The position numbers and the translations under genes were made by a program. A stretch of DNA of 57,923 nt from Serratia microhaemolytica (lineage in GTDB: Bacteria > Pseudomonadota > Gammaproteobacteria > Enterobacterales > Enterobacteriaceae). Of the stretch, positions 9,860 to 20,710 are shown in pieces. Below the pieces are notes generated by a model. The model ran no database searches and was not told the DNA's origin. It saw only the letters and a list, made by a program, of their open reading frames with translations. Within the stretch, counting starts at the first letter, position 1. Every line of letters begins with the position of its first letter. Location of the stretch: NCBI RefSeq assembly GCF_004011885.1, contig NZ_SBEF01000021.1, positions 1 through 57,923 on the forward strand, given 5' to 3'.

Positions 9860-11131
9860 TTAAGCAAAAGTTCGCCAAACGCCTTTGGTATCGACAATCC
9901 AGGGCTGTGTTACCTGCTGTGGTTCAATCGCTTTAAACAGTTGGTGATCGACCAACATCACAATCAGATCCGCCTGCTGCAACGCCGTTGACAGCGACTG
10001 CAGTGTCACCAGTCCACGCAGTGAAGGCGGTAACTCTGTGATGTGCGGTTCCACCACCAGGGTTTCACCACTGTGCCACAAGGCGATCTGGCGAGTAATT
10101 TCAACGGCGGGGCTCTCGCGCAGATCATCGATGTTGGGTTTAAATGCTAGGCCAAAGCAGGCGATCCTGATTTCGGTCGCGCGTTTGTTGGTGGCTGCCA
10201 GGCAGTCGGCTAATGCACTCTTTACCCGATCAATGACCCAGTGCGGCTTGCTGTCGTTCACCAGCCGGGCAGTGTGGATTAGACGTGACTGCTGTGGGTT
10301 CTGCGCCACAATAAACCACGGATCAACCGCAATGCAGTGGCCACCGACACCCGGGCCTGGCTGCAAAATGTTAACGCGCGGATGACGGTTCGCCAGCGCA
10401 ATCAGTTCCCAAACATCAATTCCTTGCTCGGCGCAAATCAGCGATAGCTCATTGGCAAACGCGATGTTGACGTCACGAAAACTGTTTTCAGTCAGTTTGC
10501 ACAGCTCAGCGGTGGCCGAGTTGGTGATCACACACTCGCCTTGCAGGAAGGTTTTGTATAGCTGGCAGGCACGTTCGGCGCACGTTGGTGTCATGCCACC
10601 AATTACACGATCATTCTGTATCAGTTCTACCATCACTTTGCCTGGCAGAACCCGCTCTGGGCAGTAGGCAATGTTGATTTCCGCCTGTTCACCAGCCTGC
10701 TGTGGAAAACGTAAATCCGGTCGCGCCGTTGCCAACCAGGATGCTATCTGTTGCGTGGTGCCTACCGGTGATGTCGACTCAAGGATCACCAGATCGCCGG
10801 TTTTTAATACCGGTGCTAGCGCATTAACTGCAGCTTCGATGTAGCTTAAGTCTGGTTGGTGGTCATCTTTGAACGGGGTGGGCACTGCAATCAGAAAGGC
10901 ATCGGCGGGTTGCGGTTGGGTTGCTGCGCTCAGATAACCTGCTTCAACGGCACTTTTAACAACCTGTTCTAAATCGGGTTCAACGATATGAATTGCACCA
11001 CGGTTGATGGTATCAACCGCATGTTGGCTAATGTCGACACCCACCACGCGCTTTTGGCAAGAGGCAAATGCCGCCGCTGTTGGTAAGCCGATATAGCCTA
11101 GGCCAATAACGGCAATAGTGTTAAAACTCAT
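9860..11131 (-). CDS. wecC: UDP-N-acetyl-D-mannosamine dehydrogenase
   Basis: 423 residues from the ATG at 11131 ([20 protein letters not shown]). NAD-dependent oxidation of UDP-ManNAc to UDP-ManNAcA for ECA. The GxGxxG dinucleotide site (GLGYIG) is at residues 10-15, and the catalytic Cys sits in the [16 protein letters not shown] motif near residue 265. The ATG overlaps the wecB stop by 4 bases (ATGA), fixing this start over the longer open frame. Confidence 0.95.
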   Translation of the reverse strand: MSFNTIAVIGLGYIGLPTAAAFASCQKRVVGVDISQHAVDTINRGAIHIVEPDLEQVVKSAVEAGYLSAATQPQPADAFLIAVPTPFKDDHQPDLSYIEAAVNALAPVLKTGDLVILESTSPVGTTQQIASWLATARPDLRFPQQAGEQAEINIAYCPERVLPGKVMVELIQNDRVIGGMTPTCAERACQLYKTFLQGECVITNSATAELCKLTENSFRDVNIAFANELSLICAEQGIDVWELIALANRHPRVNILQPGPGVGGHCIAVDPWFIVAQNPQQSRLIHTARLVNDSKPHWVIDRVKSALADCLAATNKRATEIRIACFGLAFKPNIDDLRESPAVEITRQIALWHSGETLVVEPHITELPPSLRGLVTLQSLSTALQQADLIVMLVDHQLFKAIEPQQVTQPWIVDTKGVWRTFA

Positions 11132-12258
11132 TGAATCACCTGATGATTTTTTAAAACTGCAAGAATTCGCTGGCAAGCGTGACCATCACCATACGGATTA
11201 TGTGCTCGGCTCATCGCCTGATATTGACTTTCGTCGTGCAATAGCAGGCTGACGGCATCAACTATTTTTTTCACGTCGGTTCCAACCAACTTGATGGTGC
11301 CGGCGGCAACTGCCTCTGGCCGCTCCGTGCTATCACGCATCACTAACACCGGTTTGCCCAGTGACGGGGCTTCTTCTTGAATGCCGCCTGAATCAGTCAA
11401 AATCAGATAAGCACTGGACATCAGGTAGACAAACGGTAGGTAGTTTTGCGGATCAATTAGAATAATATTGTTAATATTCTTAAGAATTCTTTTAACTGGT
11501 TGATTAATATTTGGATTTAAATGAACCGGGTAGACAATCTGCACTTCGGGGTGGCGTTGGGCTATTTCGACCAGTGCGCGGCAAATCTGCTCAACTCCCT
11601 CACCAAAGTTTTCCCGCCGATGGCCTGTAACCAGGATCAATTTTTTATTGCTATCAAGAAATGGATAATTCTGTTTCAGTGCAGCAAAACGCTGTTGGTC
11701 GGTCATTATGCTGTCACGTACCCATAGTAGGGCATCAATCACGCTATTGCCGGTAACGAAAATCTGCGCTGCCGGCACCGCCTCGCGTAACAAATTTTGC
11801 CGTGCATGTTCTGTTGGGGCAAAGTGGTAGCTGGCTAAGTGACCGGTCAGTTTACGGTTGCCCTCTTCCGGCCACGGAGAGTAAAGATTGCCTGTGCGTA
11901 GCCCTGCCTCAATGTGCCCAACAGGTATACGCTGATAAAATGCCGCCAAGCTGGCGGCAAAGGTGGTGGTGGTATCGCCATGTACCAGTACCAGATCGGG
12001 CTTAAAATCGGCCAATACCGCTTTTAAGCCTTGCAGGATCAGGCAGGTTATCTCGGTGAGTCCCTGCTCGGGTTTCATAATGTCAAGATCGTAATCAGGA
12101 ACGATGGCAAACAGACTGAGCACTTGATCCAACATTTCACGATGCTGTGCTGTGACACAAACACGTGACTCAAAGGCATCATCTGCCGCCAGAGCATGTA
12201 CCAGTGGTGCCATTTTGATGGCTTCTGGTCTGGTACCAAAAACAGTCAATACTTTCAC
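11128..12258 (-). CDS. wecB: UDP-N-acetylglucosamine 2-epimerase
   Basis: 376 residues, same as E. coli WecB. Converts UDP-GlcNAc to UDP-ManNAc. Family segments are [18 protein letters not shown] at the N-terminus, [28 protein letters not shown] with catalytic acids, [12 protein letters not shown] with the catalytic His, and [20 protein letters not shown]. It overlaps wecC by 4 bases and is separated from wzzE by 157 bp. Confidence 0.96.
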   Translation of the reverse strand: MKVLTVFGTRPEAIKMAPLVHALAADDAFESRVCVTAQHREMLDQVLSLFAIVPDYDLDIMKPEQGLTEITCLILQGLKAVLADFKPDLVLVHGDTTTTFAASLAAFYQRIPVGHIEAGLRTGNLYSPWPEEGNRKLTGHLASYHFAPTEHARQNLLREAVPAAQIFVTGNSVIDALLWVRDSIMTDQQRFAALKQNYPFLDSNKKLILVTGHRRENFGEGVEQICRALVEIAQRHPEVQIVYPVHLNPNINQPVKRILKNINNIILIDPQNYLPFVYLMSSAYLILTDSGGIQEEAPSLGKPVLVMRDSTERPEAVAAGTIKLVGTDVKKIVDAVSLLLHDESQYQAMSRAHNPYGDGHACQRILAVLKNHQVIQ

Positions 12259-12415
12259 AGAGGATCCCTTGAGGTTAGTTCACCGCAGTTCACACTGTCG
12301 ACGATAAGGGTCTATCCAGCCGCTGTTAGCTGGCTGGCGTGTTGGCAGGCGTGCAGCTAACCCACAACGCACTGCCGATAGTTCATCCGTGAGTTGATGT
12401 TTACAAATTGCAGAG

Positions 12416-13474
12416 TTATTGATGCCGCTGTGGGCGTCGTAACAATACGACGCCAACTCCCACCATCACACCGATACCCCCCCAAAGTAGCAACCAGAAG
12501 GATCTACGAGGAGAATCACGACGTACTGGCTCTTCTGGGGTGTGCAAATAGCGATAGGTTTTGAACTGAACATCGGATGGCGGATTTTTTTGTAGTGTGC
12601 TCAGCAGCGCCTGGTTGCGATCATACGCTGCATCATAGTGTGGCCCAATCGCTTGTAAGGCATTCAGCCGAGTTTGCAGTAGCGGTTTGCCCAATAAAAA
12701 CAGCTCACTATCAGTTAGTGACTCCCTCGACGCTCTGCTTGGCTGTATGCTGATGCCTTGCTGTTCAGCAAGTTTCAATGCTTCGGTTAGCGTATTCAGT
12801 TCCCGCTGAAAAGCCGCACTCGCCACCGCCTGTTGGTGTGTGAGTTCAGTGGCAACCCACTCAGCACGCGCCCGCCAGATACCCTGTAATTGCTGATTTA
12901 GCTGCTGTACCGCACGCGCGTTAGCAAAATTGATATATTCGACCAATAACTGAGCTGCTTCGCCAGCGCTTTCGGCGGTCAATTTGACGGTGTCATTGAG
13001 CACTTTTTTGTCATCACGCGCAGTAAAACGGATGTTATTGATCAGTTCGTCGAGCAGTGCGGCATCGGCTCGGCTGTCACCTTGTCGCCGTTGGCGGTAA
13101 TAGTCGCTCTGTAGCCAGAAATCGCGCCGTGTATCATAGGCGGCCAACTGGATGACAAATTCTTGGTAACTGTTGTCAGCAATCTCCGGCTGCTCGGCAG
13201 CGCTATTCTGTGTCGATGGTGAGAGCAACTGATTGAGAAACTGCTGCTGGGCATAATAATGGGTTAATTCTATCACCGTCGGTTTTTGCGTTACCGCTTG
13301 CGCACTCCACTGCTGTTTCACCAGATAGGAGAGCAGCAACGCGGTCGCTGCAAATAACAGTGCAAAGCCAACTATCACCACCTTTCCTCGCCACAAAGTG
13401 TGGCATAAGGCAGCAATATCAAGCACATTTTCAATCGGTAACTGATTATTTTCGGACGTTTTTTCACTCTTCAT
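12416..13474 (-). CDS. wzzE: ECA chain-length regulator WzzE
   Basis: 352 residues (E. coli 348). Polysaccharide co-polymerase of the Wzz family, setting ECA chain length together with WzyE. It has a transmembrane segment near residues 33-51 (VVIVGFALLFAATALLLSY), a large Gln-rich coiled periplasmic domain, and a C-terminal membrane segment (FWLLLWGGIGVMVGVGVVLL) near residues 324-344, the standard Wzz topology. It follows wecA with 20 bp between. Confidence 0.93.
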   Translation of the reverse strand: MKSEKTSENNQLPIENVLDIAALCHTLWRGKVVIVGFALLFAATALLLSYLVKQQWSAQAVTQKPTVIELTHYYAQQQFLNQLLSPSTQNSAAEQPEIADNSYQEFVIQLAAYDTRRDFWLQSDYYRQRRQGDSRADAALLDELINNIRFTARDDKKVLNDTVKLTAESAGEAAQLLVEYINFANARAVQQLNQQLQGIWRARAEWVATELTHQQAVASAAFQRELNTLTEALKLAEQQGISIQPSRASRESLTDSELFLLGKPLLQTRLNALQAIGPHYDAAYDRNQALLSTLQKNPPSDVQFKTYRYLHTPEEPVRRDSPRRSFWLLLWGGIGVMVGVGVVLLRRPQRHQ

Positions 13475-13494
13475 TACTGTCCTTAAGCCTCTTG

Positions 13495-14598
13495 TTAAGG
13501 GTTGGGCTTATGTTTGTCTGCCTGGTAGCGGCGCTTAACGCGCTTAATGTAGCGTGCAAAACGCCAAGGGTGTTTAACGAGGTAAGCGTAAAAAAAGAAC
13601 ATGCACAAAAATAGTGCAAACATTAACCATTGTGGGATCACCGTCAGCAGATCAGCGACCACACCGATGGTTGCCAATATCGCCGCAGCCAGAGTAATTA
13701 ATAGACAAGCTTGGCGCGAGCTAAAACCGGCGCGCATAATCAGGTGATGGATATGTTGGCGATCGGCCGAAAACGGGCTGCCCCCTTTATGTAGGCGACG
13801 ATACATAATCACCACCATGTCCATGAGCGGAATGGCAAGCACCCACAGCGCCGTTACCGGGTTAATGGCTGGTTGTGAAGATTGAGAACCCTGTAGCAGT
13901 AGCCAGATAAGAGTGAAACCAATCAAGGTACTACCCGCATCACCCATAAATACTTTGTAGCGGCGCCCCAAAATGGCAAGGTTGAGCAAAAGATAAGGCA
14001 CGATCGCCGACAGCATGGCAAAACAGAACAAGGCAAGTTGGCTACTGCCGGCTTGATAGAACAACAAGCCCAGCGACAGGAAGGCCACCGAGGAGAGGCC
14101 ACCAAGCAGGCCATCAATGCCATCAATCATATTGAAAGAGTTGATCGCCGCCCAACAGGCCAGCAGTGTCAGAGGGTAGCCCCAGAAACCAAGCAGTGTT
14201 TCATGACTGCCAAAGATGTAGCCAAAACTACGCAGGTAGAGATCGGCAAATAACATCATGCTTATCGCTACCAAGGTTTGGATTGCGACGCGCAATTTGA
14301 CACTGATATCAAAGCGGTCGTCTATCGCCCCCAGTAGCACCAGTACGCCGGCACAAAGGAGATAGAGTTGGCTGTCAGCAATGGTTTGATCGGTAAAAAG
14401 CAGTGCGAAACAGATGCCCGCGTAGACGGAAATCCCGCCAACCAGTGGGATCACCCCCTGATGGTGCTTACGCTGACTTGGTCGATCAACCAAGCCAAGA
14501 GGCATTGCCAATTTGCTGGCGATCAATAAAAAAACCAAAGAAAACAAGAAAACAAAAAGAATTTCAGCACTCATAGCGAACCAGTTCACGGTTAACAA
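13495..14598 (-). CDS. wecA: Undecaprenyl-phosphate GlcNAc-1-phosphate transferase
   Basis: 367 residues, same length as E. coli WecA. Starts ECA (and often O-antigen) synthesis by moving GlcNAc-1-P from UDP-GlcNAc to undecaprenyl phosphate. Polytopic inner-membrane enzyme with the GALDDRFD-type motif as GAIDDRFDISVKLR, the NMIDGIDGLLGG motif, FMGDAGSTLIGF and the cytoplasmic SFxxDRQHIHHLIMRAG histidine motif. First gene of the ECA operon. A start eight codons downstream (MSAEILF) is also possible. Confidence 0.95.
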   Translation of the reverse strand: MLTVNWFAMSAEILFVFLFSLVFLLIASKLAMPLGLVDRPSQRKHHQGVIPLVGGISVYAGICFALLFTDQTIADSQLYLLCAGVLVLLGAIDDRFDISVKLRVAIQTLVAISMMLFADLYLRSFGYIFGSHETLLGFWGYPLTLLACWAAINSFNMIDGIDGLLGGLSSVAFLSLGLLFYQAGSSQLALFCFAMLSAIVPYLLLNLAILGRRYKVFMGDAGSTLIGFTLIWLLLQGSQSSQPAINPVTALWVLAIPLMDMVVIMYRRLHKGGSPFSADRQHIHHLIMRAGFSSRQACLLITLAAAILATIGVVADLLTVIPQWLMFALFLCMFFFYAYLVKHPWRFARYIKRVKRRYQADKHKPNP

Positions 14599-14966
14599 CA
14601 GCTTGAAGAAGATCCGGCTGCCGACAGCATTTCAGCCACCATACCACTAACCACTTGAAGTACGAGCTTTAATTCGCAACAGAAATAGTCAGTCACTATC
14701 AATTTTTAACTTGCAACTGTTCGTATCCCTACTCTATTTAGCTACAGCACTTTCTCGTTTAAGCTCACTCTAACTTCAACACAATATTAACGCGAAAAAA
14801 TCAGCATAACTTCGATAAGTGTCGCACTTGTACTGGATGGCGACAGTGACTATCAAAGACCATTCAGCACGCGGCTACGACACTCCGGTTATGGCATTAC
14901 TACTGGTTATCTTTAACTCAATGTACAGCACTGCTGCTCGGTACTGCACAGCAGCGCACGCTGAAA
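14599..14966. other. Non-coding gap between rho and wecA
   Basis: 368 bp with no supported gene. Both neighbours are on the minus strand, so it should contain the rho 3' end and the wec promoter. I see a possible GCTGCT/AGCAGC hairpin near 14925-14960 downstream of rho but no convincing U-tract, and no confident -35/-10 pair. Confidence 0.5.
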
Positions 14967-16226
14967 CTACGAACGCTTCATCATGTCAAAGAATTCATCG
15001 TTGGTTTTGGTCATTGCCAACTTATTGATCAGGAACTCCATGGCATCAATTTCACCCATTGGGTGAATGATGCGGCGCAAGATCCACATCTTCTGCAACT
15101 CTTCAGAAGTGGTGAGTAACTCTTCTTTGCGTGTGCCTGAGCGGTTGTAGTCAATCGCTGGGAAGACGCGCTTCTCTGCAATTTTGCGTGCCAGATGCAA
15201 CTCCATGTTGCCGGTACCTTTAAACTCTTCATAGATCACTTCATCCATTTTCGAGCCAGTATCGACCAACGCAGTGGCAATGATAGTCAGGCTGCCACCC
15301 TCTTCAACATTACGTGCGGCACCAAAGAAACGCTTCGGACGGTGTAGTGCGTTAGCATCAACACCACCGGTCAACACTTTACCGGAAGCCGGTACTACGG
15401 TGTTGTAAGCACGTGCCAGGCGGGTAATGGAATCCAGCAGGATGATAACGTCTTTTTTGTGCTCGACCAGACGCTTGGCTTTCTCAATCACCATCTCCGC
15501 CACTTGTACGTGGCGTGAAGCTGGTTCATCGAAGGTAGAGGCGATCACTTCACCTTTCACCAGGCGCTGCATTTCGGTCACTTCTTCGGGACGTTCGTCA
15601 ATCAGCAGCACCATTAGCACGCAATCTGGATGATTGTAAGCAATGCTTTGGGCAATATTCTGTAGCAGGATAGTTTTACCTGCTTTGGGTGGCGCAACAA
15701 TTAAGCCACGTTGACCACGACCAATCGGCGCGGCCAGATCAAGCACACGAGCGGTCAAATCCTCTGTCGAGCCATTACCACGCTCCATACGCAAACGTGA
15801 GTTGGCATGAAGCGGTGTCAAGTTCTCGAACAGGATTTTATTACGTGAGTTTTCTGGTTTGTCGTAGTTGACTTCATTGACCTTCAACAACGCGAAATAG
15901 CGCTCGCCTTCTTTCGGCGGACGGATTTTGCCAGAGATGGTGTCACCGGTACGAAGGTTAAAACGACGGATTTGGCTAGGAGAAACGTAGATATCATCGG
16001 GGCCGGCGAGGTAAGAGCTGTCTGCTGAACGGAGAAAACCGAAGCCATCCTGCAATATCTCCAGTACGCCATCGCCGAAGATATCTTCGCCACTTTTAGC
16101 ATGTTGCTTAAGTATAGAAAAAATAATGTCCTGTTTACGCAGGCGAGCCAGATTCTCCAGCCCCATGTTTTCGCCGAGAGTAATCAGTTCAGAAACCGGC
16201 GTGTTTTTTAATTCGGTAAGATTCAT
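14967..16226 (-). CDS. rho: Transcription termination factor Rho
   Basis: 419 residues from the ATG at 16226 ([20 protein letters not shown]), exactly the E. coli length. Hexameric RNA-dependent ATPase helicase. The N-terminal RNA-binding domain includes [22 protein letters not shown], the Walker A is [12 protein letters not shown] near residue 176, and [10 protein letters not shown] and the [20 protein letters not shown] loop are intact. The open frame extends 27 codons upstream without similarity. The region upstream is unusual: about 1 kb with several repeat families (16321-16404 and 16740-16895). Rho is autoregulated through its leader in E. coli. I did not find a recognisable rhoL peptide. 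Confidence 0.97.
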   Translation of the reverse strand: MNLTELKNTPVSELITLGENMGLENLARLRKQDIIFSILKQHAKSGEDIFGDGVLEILQDGFGFLRSADSSYLAGPDDIYVSPSQIRRFNLRTGDTISGKIRPPKEGERYFALLKVNEVNYDKPENSRNKILFENLTPLHANSRLRMERGNGSTEDLTARVLDLAAPIGRGQRGLIVAPPKAGKTILLQNIAQSIAYNHPDCVLMVLLIDERPEEVTEMQRLVKGEVIASTFDEPASRHVQVAEMVIEKAKRLVEHKKDVIILLDSITRLARAYNTVVPASGKVLTGGVDANALHRPKRFFGAARNVEEGGSLTIIATALVDTGSKMDEVIYEEFKGTGNMELHLARKIAEKRVFPAIDYNRSGTRKEELLTTSEELQKMWILRRIIHPMGEIDAMEFLINKLAMTKTNDEFFDMMKRS

Positions 16227-16320
16227 ATTGAGGTTCTTAAACTCGGGGTATGTCTCGAACTTGTATCGTGAATGGTATGGCAGTGTAATATCTGACCGTT
16301 TTTTCAAACCGCTGCACTAT

Positions 16321-16404
16321 TATATGCATGACTATATGCATGACGTATGCGCTACAGCATGCACTATAACGTTGATAGGCGCTATGCACTATACGTTGAT
16401 AGGC
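16321..16404. repeat. Short direct repeats in the rho leader
   Basis: TATATGCATGAC is repeated perfectly in tandem (16321-16332, 16333-16344). Next to it, ATGCACTATAACGTTGATAG plus GC (16359-16380) recurs as a copy with one base deleted (16384-16404). Confidence 0.9.
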
Positions 16405-16739
16405 TTACTCATAGTTTATTCCGAGTGTTAATAAAAACCACCAGACGTTACTATAAACGTTAACAACTGAAACCACTGTGCCAATAACCTGCGCTGACCT
16501 GACGGACAAAAACCGCTATATACGATTTAAAACCATACAATTAAAAATCATGTGATTAAAAACCTCTATATGCAGCTTAAACGAGTATTGCCAAACCTAT
16601 TTAGTTGCTATGTGCTACAGCTTGAAATCGTTTTTGATATCTGTGCCGCTACTGGACATTCAATTTAACCTACTGACCATCAAGGTAAAAAACCACCCAT
16701 ACCAGATGCAGATGTCAACGGATTGAAATCGAAGGTACC

Positions 16740-16895
16740 TTAAAACTGGTTATTACAAAACCAATTATTACAAAACTGGCTTGTTACAGAGCCGGTTATT
16801 ACAAAACTGGCTTGTTGCAAGACACAGGTTCATTGCAAGACCGGATTGTCGCAAAACCTGATCGTTACAAAACTGGTTTGCTACAAAATTGATCG
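16740..16895. repeat. Degenerate ~16-bp tandem repeat array (about ten units)
   Basis: Units resemble TACAAAACTGGCTTGT, with variants such as TACAGAGCCGGTTAT, TGCAAGACCGGATTGT, CGCAAAACCTGATCGT and TACAAAATTGATCGT, repeating about every 15-18 bp. One stretch (TTATTACAAAACTGGC.., 21 bp) recurs exactly at 16765-16785 and 16796-16816. On the rho-coding strand the units read CCAGTTTTGTAA. There are no unique spacers, so it is not a CRISPR. Confidence 0.85.
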
Positions 16896-17246
16896 TCATA
16901 AACCGTTTGATTCTCGACACATCGGCTGACTGACTCTGTAAACCCGCCATCACCGTAGAGCGCAATGTTGCCAAATAGCTGCACTCATGGACTATGAGTA
17001 AAAATGGTAGTATGCAAAATTACAGCATTTGTTAATCATTGCGCTGATAAATTACGAAAAACTATGACAAGCGCAGACCACAACACCGATGGTTTAAGAT
17101 CAATTAAGAGTAAAACTTAGATTTAATAAATAAGGTAAGTTCTGTATGCAGTGAGGCAAATGTAACACGCTTTCGGATTGACGTCCAGTGATGAATACAA
17201 GATTCACCACTGAGGACGCGGTTAATTCGTGATCAAACTCACTAAA

Positions 17247-17573
17247 TCACAGATTTGCGCTCAAGAAATCCTTAAGTTGCCCCTTAGACAAAGCACCCAC
17301 TTTGCTGGCTACCACTTGTCCGTTTTTAAACAACAATAGTGTTGGAATACCACGAATACCATATTTAGGCGCTGTTGCCGGGTTCTGATCAATGTTCAAC
17401 TTAGCGACAGTAAGCTTGCCGGCAAACTCCTGTGCAATCTCATCCAGAATCGGGGCGATCATTTTACACGGCCCACACCACTCTGCCCAAAAATCAACCA
17501 AGACTGCACCTTCGGCTTGCAATACATCGCTCTCAAAGCTGCCGTCAGTCAAGTGAATTATTTTCTCGCTCAT
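17247..17573 (-). CDS. trxA: Thioredoxin 1
   Basis: 108 residues, E. coli has 109. General cytoplasmic disulfide reductase. The active site WCGPCK is near residues 32-37, with [17 protein letters not shown] and the cis-Pro loop [14 protein letters not shown] intact. It is divergent from rhlB across 318 bp, as in E. coli, and is separated from rho by the repeat-rich leader. Confidence 0.97.
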   Translation of the reverse strand: MSEKIIHLTDGSFESDVLQAEGAVLVDFWAEWCGPCKMIAPILDEIAQEFAGKLTVAKLNIDQNPATAPKYGIRGIPTLLLFKNGQVVASKVGALSKGQLKDFLSANL

Positions 17574-17891
17574 GCTCTACTCCACAGGATTATGCCAACC
17601 TAATTGGTGTAGTATTAACCAACTTGGGGTTTTATGTTTTTTTAAAGTCTCGGTGGTGTCACTTTTACCACCATGAGCCATACTCTCTATACTCAGATTG
17701 CCTGAAATGACAAGCCATTGGTAAATTCTAGTTACCGCTATCTGTTTTGTCGCCATTTGATAACATCACTGGCAGAGGCAGGCTGTTAGGGAGTTGTTCA
17801 GTTGCCAGTCACCTACAACACCAAGTACTTTGGGCGTATTTCACAGGATATGCTTTCGTAAAGCAACAATTAGCTGATATTCTACCGCACT
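17574..17891. other. Divergent intergenic region trxA/rhlB
   Basis: 318 bp between two divergent genes. It must contain both promoters. I see no gene and could not pick -35/-10 elements with confidence. Confidence 0.5.
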
Positions 17892-19184
17892 ATGAGCAAA
17901 ACACACTTGACTGAACAGAAGTTTTCCGACTTCGCCCTGCACCCGCTACTTATTGAATCTCTTGAGAAAAAGGGGTTCCACAACTGCACGCCGATCCAAG
18001 CGCTGGTGTTTCCACACACCTTCAGTGGGCGTGATGTTGCAGGTCAGGCGCAAACCGGTACTGGCAAGACACTGGCATTTTTAGTGTCTACTTTTCACCA
18101 TTTGCTGTCTCATGCGGCAAAAGAGGGCCGTCAGACAAACCAACCGCGCGCCTTGATCATGGCGCCTACCCGTGAGTTAGCAGTGCAGATCCACTCCGAT
18201 GCACAAGCCTTGGCACAGGCTGCCGGCTTGAAACTTGGCTTGGCCTATGGCGGCGACGGCTACGACAAGCAGTTGAAAGTACTGGAGAGTGGTGTCGATA
18301 TTCTGATCGGCACTACCGGTCGCTTAATTGACTATACCAAACAGAATTACATCGATCTGGCTGCCATTGAGGTAATGGTGCTGGATGAAGCCGATCGTAT
18401 GTATGATTTAGGTTTTATAAAAGATATTCGCTGGTTGTTCCGCCGGATGCCGCCCGTTGATCAGCGGCTGAACATGCTGTTCTCTGCCACCCTTTCCTAC
18501 CGTGTGCGTGAGTTGGCATTTGAACAGATGAACAATGCGCAGTATGTGGAGGTTGAGCCGGAGCAAAAAACCGGCCACCGGATCAAAGAGGAACTGTTCT
18601 ACCCTTCCAACGATGAGAAAATGCGTTTATTGCAGACCTTGATCGAGGAAGATTGGCCAGATCGCTGCATTATCTTCGCCAACACCAAACATCGTTGCGA
18701 AGAGATTTGGGGGCATCTGGCGGCTGATGGTCATCGCGTTGGTCTGTTAACCGGTGATGTTGCCCAGAAGAAGCGTCTGCGTATTCTGGAAGATTTTACC
18801 AAAGGCAGTTTGGATATTCTGGTTGCAACTGATGTCGCTGCACGCGGCTTGCATATCCCTTCAGTCACTCATGTATTTAACTATGATCTGCCTGATGATT
18901 GTGAAGATTATGTCCACCGTATTGGCCGCACCGGTCGTGCAGGGCAAAGTGGTCATTCGATCAGTCTGGCCTGTGAGGAGTACGCACTTAACCTGCCTGC
19001 AATCGAAGCCTATACTGGTCACAGCATTCCCGTGAGTAAATACAACAGCGATGCCCTGCTGGACGATCTGCCAGCCCCCAAACGCCTGCCACGTCGCGGA
19101 AGTGGCCACCAACATGGTTCTCGTCGTAACTTTGGTTCACGCCGTGGTAGTTCACTGCGCAGTAGCCATAAGCGCCCAGGTTAG
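17892..19184 (+). CDS. rhlB: ATP-dependent RNA helicase RhlB
   Basis: 430 residues (E. coli 421). DEAD-box helicase of the RNA degradosome. Motifs in order: Q-motif [14 protein letters not shown], Walker A AQTGTGKT near residue 55, [14 protein letters not shown] in [16 protein letters not shown] in [14 protein letters not shown], and [12 protein letters not shown] near the C-terminal end of the core. The basic, Ser/Gly/Arg-rich tail after residue 390 is typical of RhlB. It is followed after 6 bp by gppA, suggesting co-transcription. Confidence 0.97.
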   Translation: MSKTHLTEQKFSDFALHPLLIESLEKKGFHNCTPIQALVFPHTFSGRDVAGQAQTGTGKTLAFLVSTFHHLLSHAAKEGRQTNQPRALIMAPTRELAVQIHSDAQALAQAAGLKLGLAYGGDGYDKQLKVLESGVDILIGTTGRLIDYTKQNYIDLAAIEVMVLDEADRMYDLGFIKDIRWLFRRMPPVDQRLNMLFSATLSYRVRELAFEQMNNAQYVEVEPEQKTGHRIKEELFYPSNDEKMRLLQTLIEEDWPDRCIIFANTKHRCEEIWGHLAADGHRVGLLTGDVAQKKRLRILEDFTKGSLDILVATDVAARGLHIPSVTHVFNYDLPDDCEDYVHRIGRTGRAGQSGHSISLACEEYALNLPAIEAYTGHSIPVSKYNSDALLDDLPAPKRLPRRGSGHQHGSRRNFGSRRGSSLRSSHKRPG

Positions 19185-19190
19185 CCCACG

Positions 19191-20678
19191 ATGAGCACAG
19201 CCAACCCGCTGTATGCAGCCATTGATTTAGGCTCGAACAGTTTCCACATGTTGGTTGTGCGTGAATTGGCGGGGGGCATTCAGGTATTGGCGCGAGTCAA
19301 ACGTAGAGTGCGCTTGGCCGCTGGGCTGGATGCTAATAACCAGCTCTGTCTGCAAGCGATGCAGCGCGGTTGGCAATGCCTGGCGCTGTTCTCTGAATAT
19401 TTGCGTGATATTCCTGCCGCACAACGTCGCATCGTGGCAACAGCCACCCTGCGCCAAGCAGGGAATGCCGATGCTTTTCTGCGTACCGCAGAAACCATCC
19501 TCGGTTGCCCAATCAACCTGATCAGTGGAGAGGAAGAAGCGCGCTTAATCTATCGTGGTGTCGCTTATACCACCAGCGGCTCTGATCAGCGCCTGGTGAT
19601 CGACATCGGTGGTGCCAGCTCAGAACTGATTGTCGGCACGGGCACACAAGCCCATCAACTGTATAGTCTGCCGATGGGCTGCGTTACCTGGCTACAACGC
19701 TTTTTTGCTAACGGTGAGTTACACGCCCACCACTTTGCCGCCGCAGAACACGCCGCCGGTGAGCTAATTCGACCTGTCGCCACTGCGCTACGGCAACATG
19801 GTTGGCAAGTTTGTGTCGGTGCTTCTGGTACCATGCAAGCGTTACAGCAAATTGCCTCAGCACAAGGCATCGATGGCGCCATCACCCGCACTCAGTTGCA
19901 GCAGTTAAAACAGGCGGTGATTGCCTGTGGTCAGTTGGCTACACTCAATATTACCGGTCTCAGTGTTGAACGCACCCAAGCATTTCCCAGTGGGCTGGCA
20001 ATACTTATCTCTATTTTCAATGAGCTAAACATTGACAGCATCACACTGGCTGGTGGTGCGCTACGGGAAGGCTTGCTGTATGAGATGTTACAGTTGCCAC
20101 TCGAACAGGGCGTTCGCCACCGCACGTTAGTTTCGCTACAGCATCGTTACCTGCTGGATAGTGCTCAGGCGGCACGAGTGAGCCAATTGGTAGCCAACTT
20201 TTGCCAGCAACTGGCAGCGGTCTGGCCGGTTGATAATGCCAGCCGTGAGTTGCTCGATGCAGCCTGTCTGATACACGAAATCGGGTTAAGCATCGATTAC
20301 CGTCAAGCACCACAACATGCCGTGTATCTGCTTCATCACCTGGATCTTCCCGGTTTCACTGCTGCAGAAAAAAAACTGTTAGCCAGTTTGCTTGGCAATC
20401 AGCGCGATGCGCCAGATCTAGCACCACTGCAACAGCAGCAACGGCTACCTGTCATCACTGCGCAGCGTCTCTGTCGTTTGCTACGTCTGGCGATCATCTT
20501 CGCCAGCCTACGCCGTGATGACAGTTTGCCAACAATACAACTTCACGCCGATGACGAACTGCTCCAGGTGAGGTTACCGAATGGCTGGCTGGCAGCCCAC
20601 CCGCTACGCGCACAGGCTCTAGCACAAGAGTGTGAATGGCAACTCCAGGTTGACTGGCCACTGCAACTGCAAGAGTGA
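19191..20678 (+). CDS. gppA: Guanosine-5'-triphosphate,3'-diphosphate pyrophosphatase
   Basis: 495 residues (E. coli 494). Ppx/GppA phosphatase converting pppGpp to ppGpp in the stringent response. The actin-like fold motifs are visible: [18 protein letters not shown] at the N-terminus, [12 protein letters not shown], and [14 protein letters not shown] near residue 140. The C-terminal half carries the HD-like domain ([20 protein letters not shown]). It starts 6 bp after rhlB and converges with rep. Confidence 0.95.
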   Translation: MSTANPLYAAIDLGSNSFHMLVVRELAGGIQVLARVKRRVRLAAGLDANNQLCLQAMQRGWQCLALFSEYLRDIPAAQRRIVATATLRQAGNADAFLRTAETILGCPINLISGEEEARLIYRGVAYTTSGSDQRLVIDIGGASSELIVGTGTQAHQLYSLPMGCVTWLQRFFANGELHAHHFAAAEHAAGELIRPVATALRQHGWQVCVGASGTMQALQQIASAQGIDGAITRTQLQQLKQAVIACGQLATLNITGLSVERTQAFPSGLAILISIFNELNIDSITLAGGALREGLLYEMLQLPLEQGVRHRTLVSLQHRYLLDSAQAARVSQLVANFCQQLAAVWPVDNASRELLDAACLIHEIGLSIDYRQAPQHAVYLLHHLDLPGFTAAEKKLLASLLGNQRDAPDLAPLQQQQRLPVITAQRLCRLLRLAIIFASLRRDDSLPTIQLHADDELLQVRLPNGWLAAHPLRAQALAQECEWQLQVDWPLQLQE

Positions 20679-20710
20679 GATGCAAGATAACGCAATCAGC
20701 ACAGTGCCGG

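Larger units (their letters stand above)
16227..17246. other. 1-kb non-coding, repeat-rich leader upstream of rho
   Basis: No gene is supported over 1,020 bp between rho and trxA. It is AT-rich and holds a tandem 12-mer, a 21/22-bp direct repeat and a roughly 16-bp-period array (listed separately). In E. coli this interval is shorter and carries the rhoL leader peptide. Confidence 0.7.

Noticed and set aside
16740-16895. CRISPR array
   Set aside because: Units are about 16 bp, directly adjacent, degenerate and without unique spacers. No cas genes are nearby.
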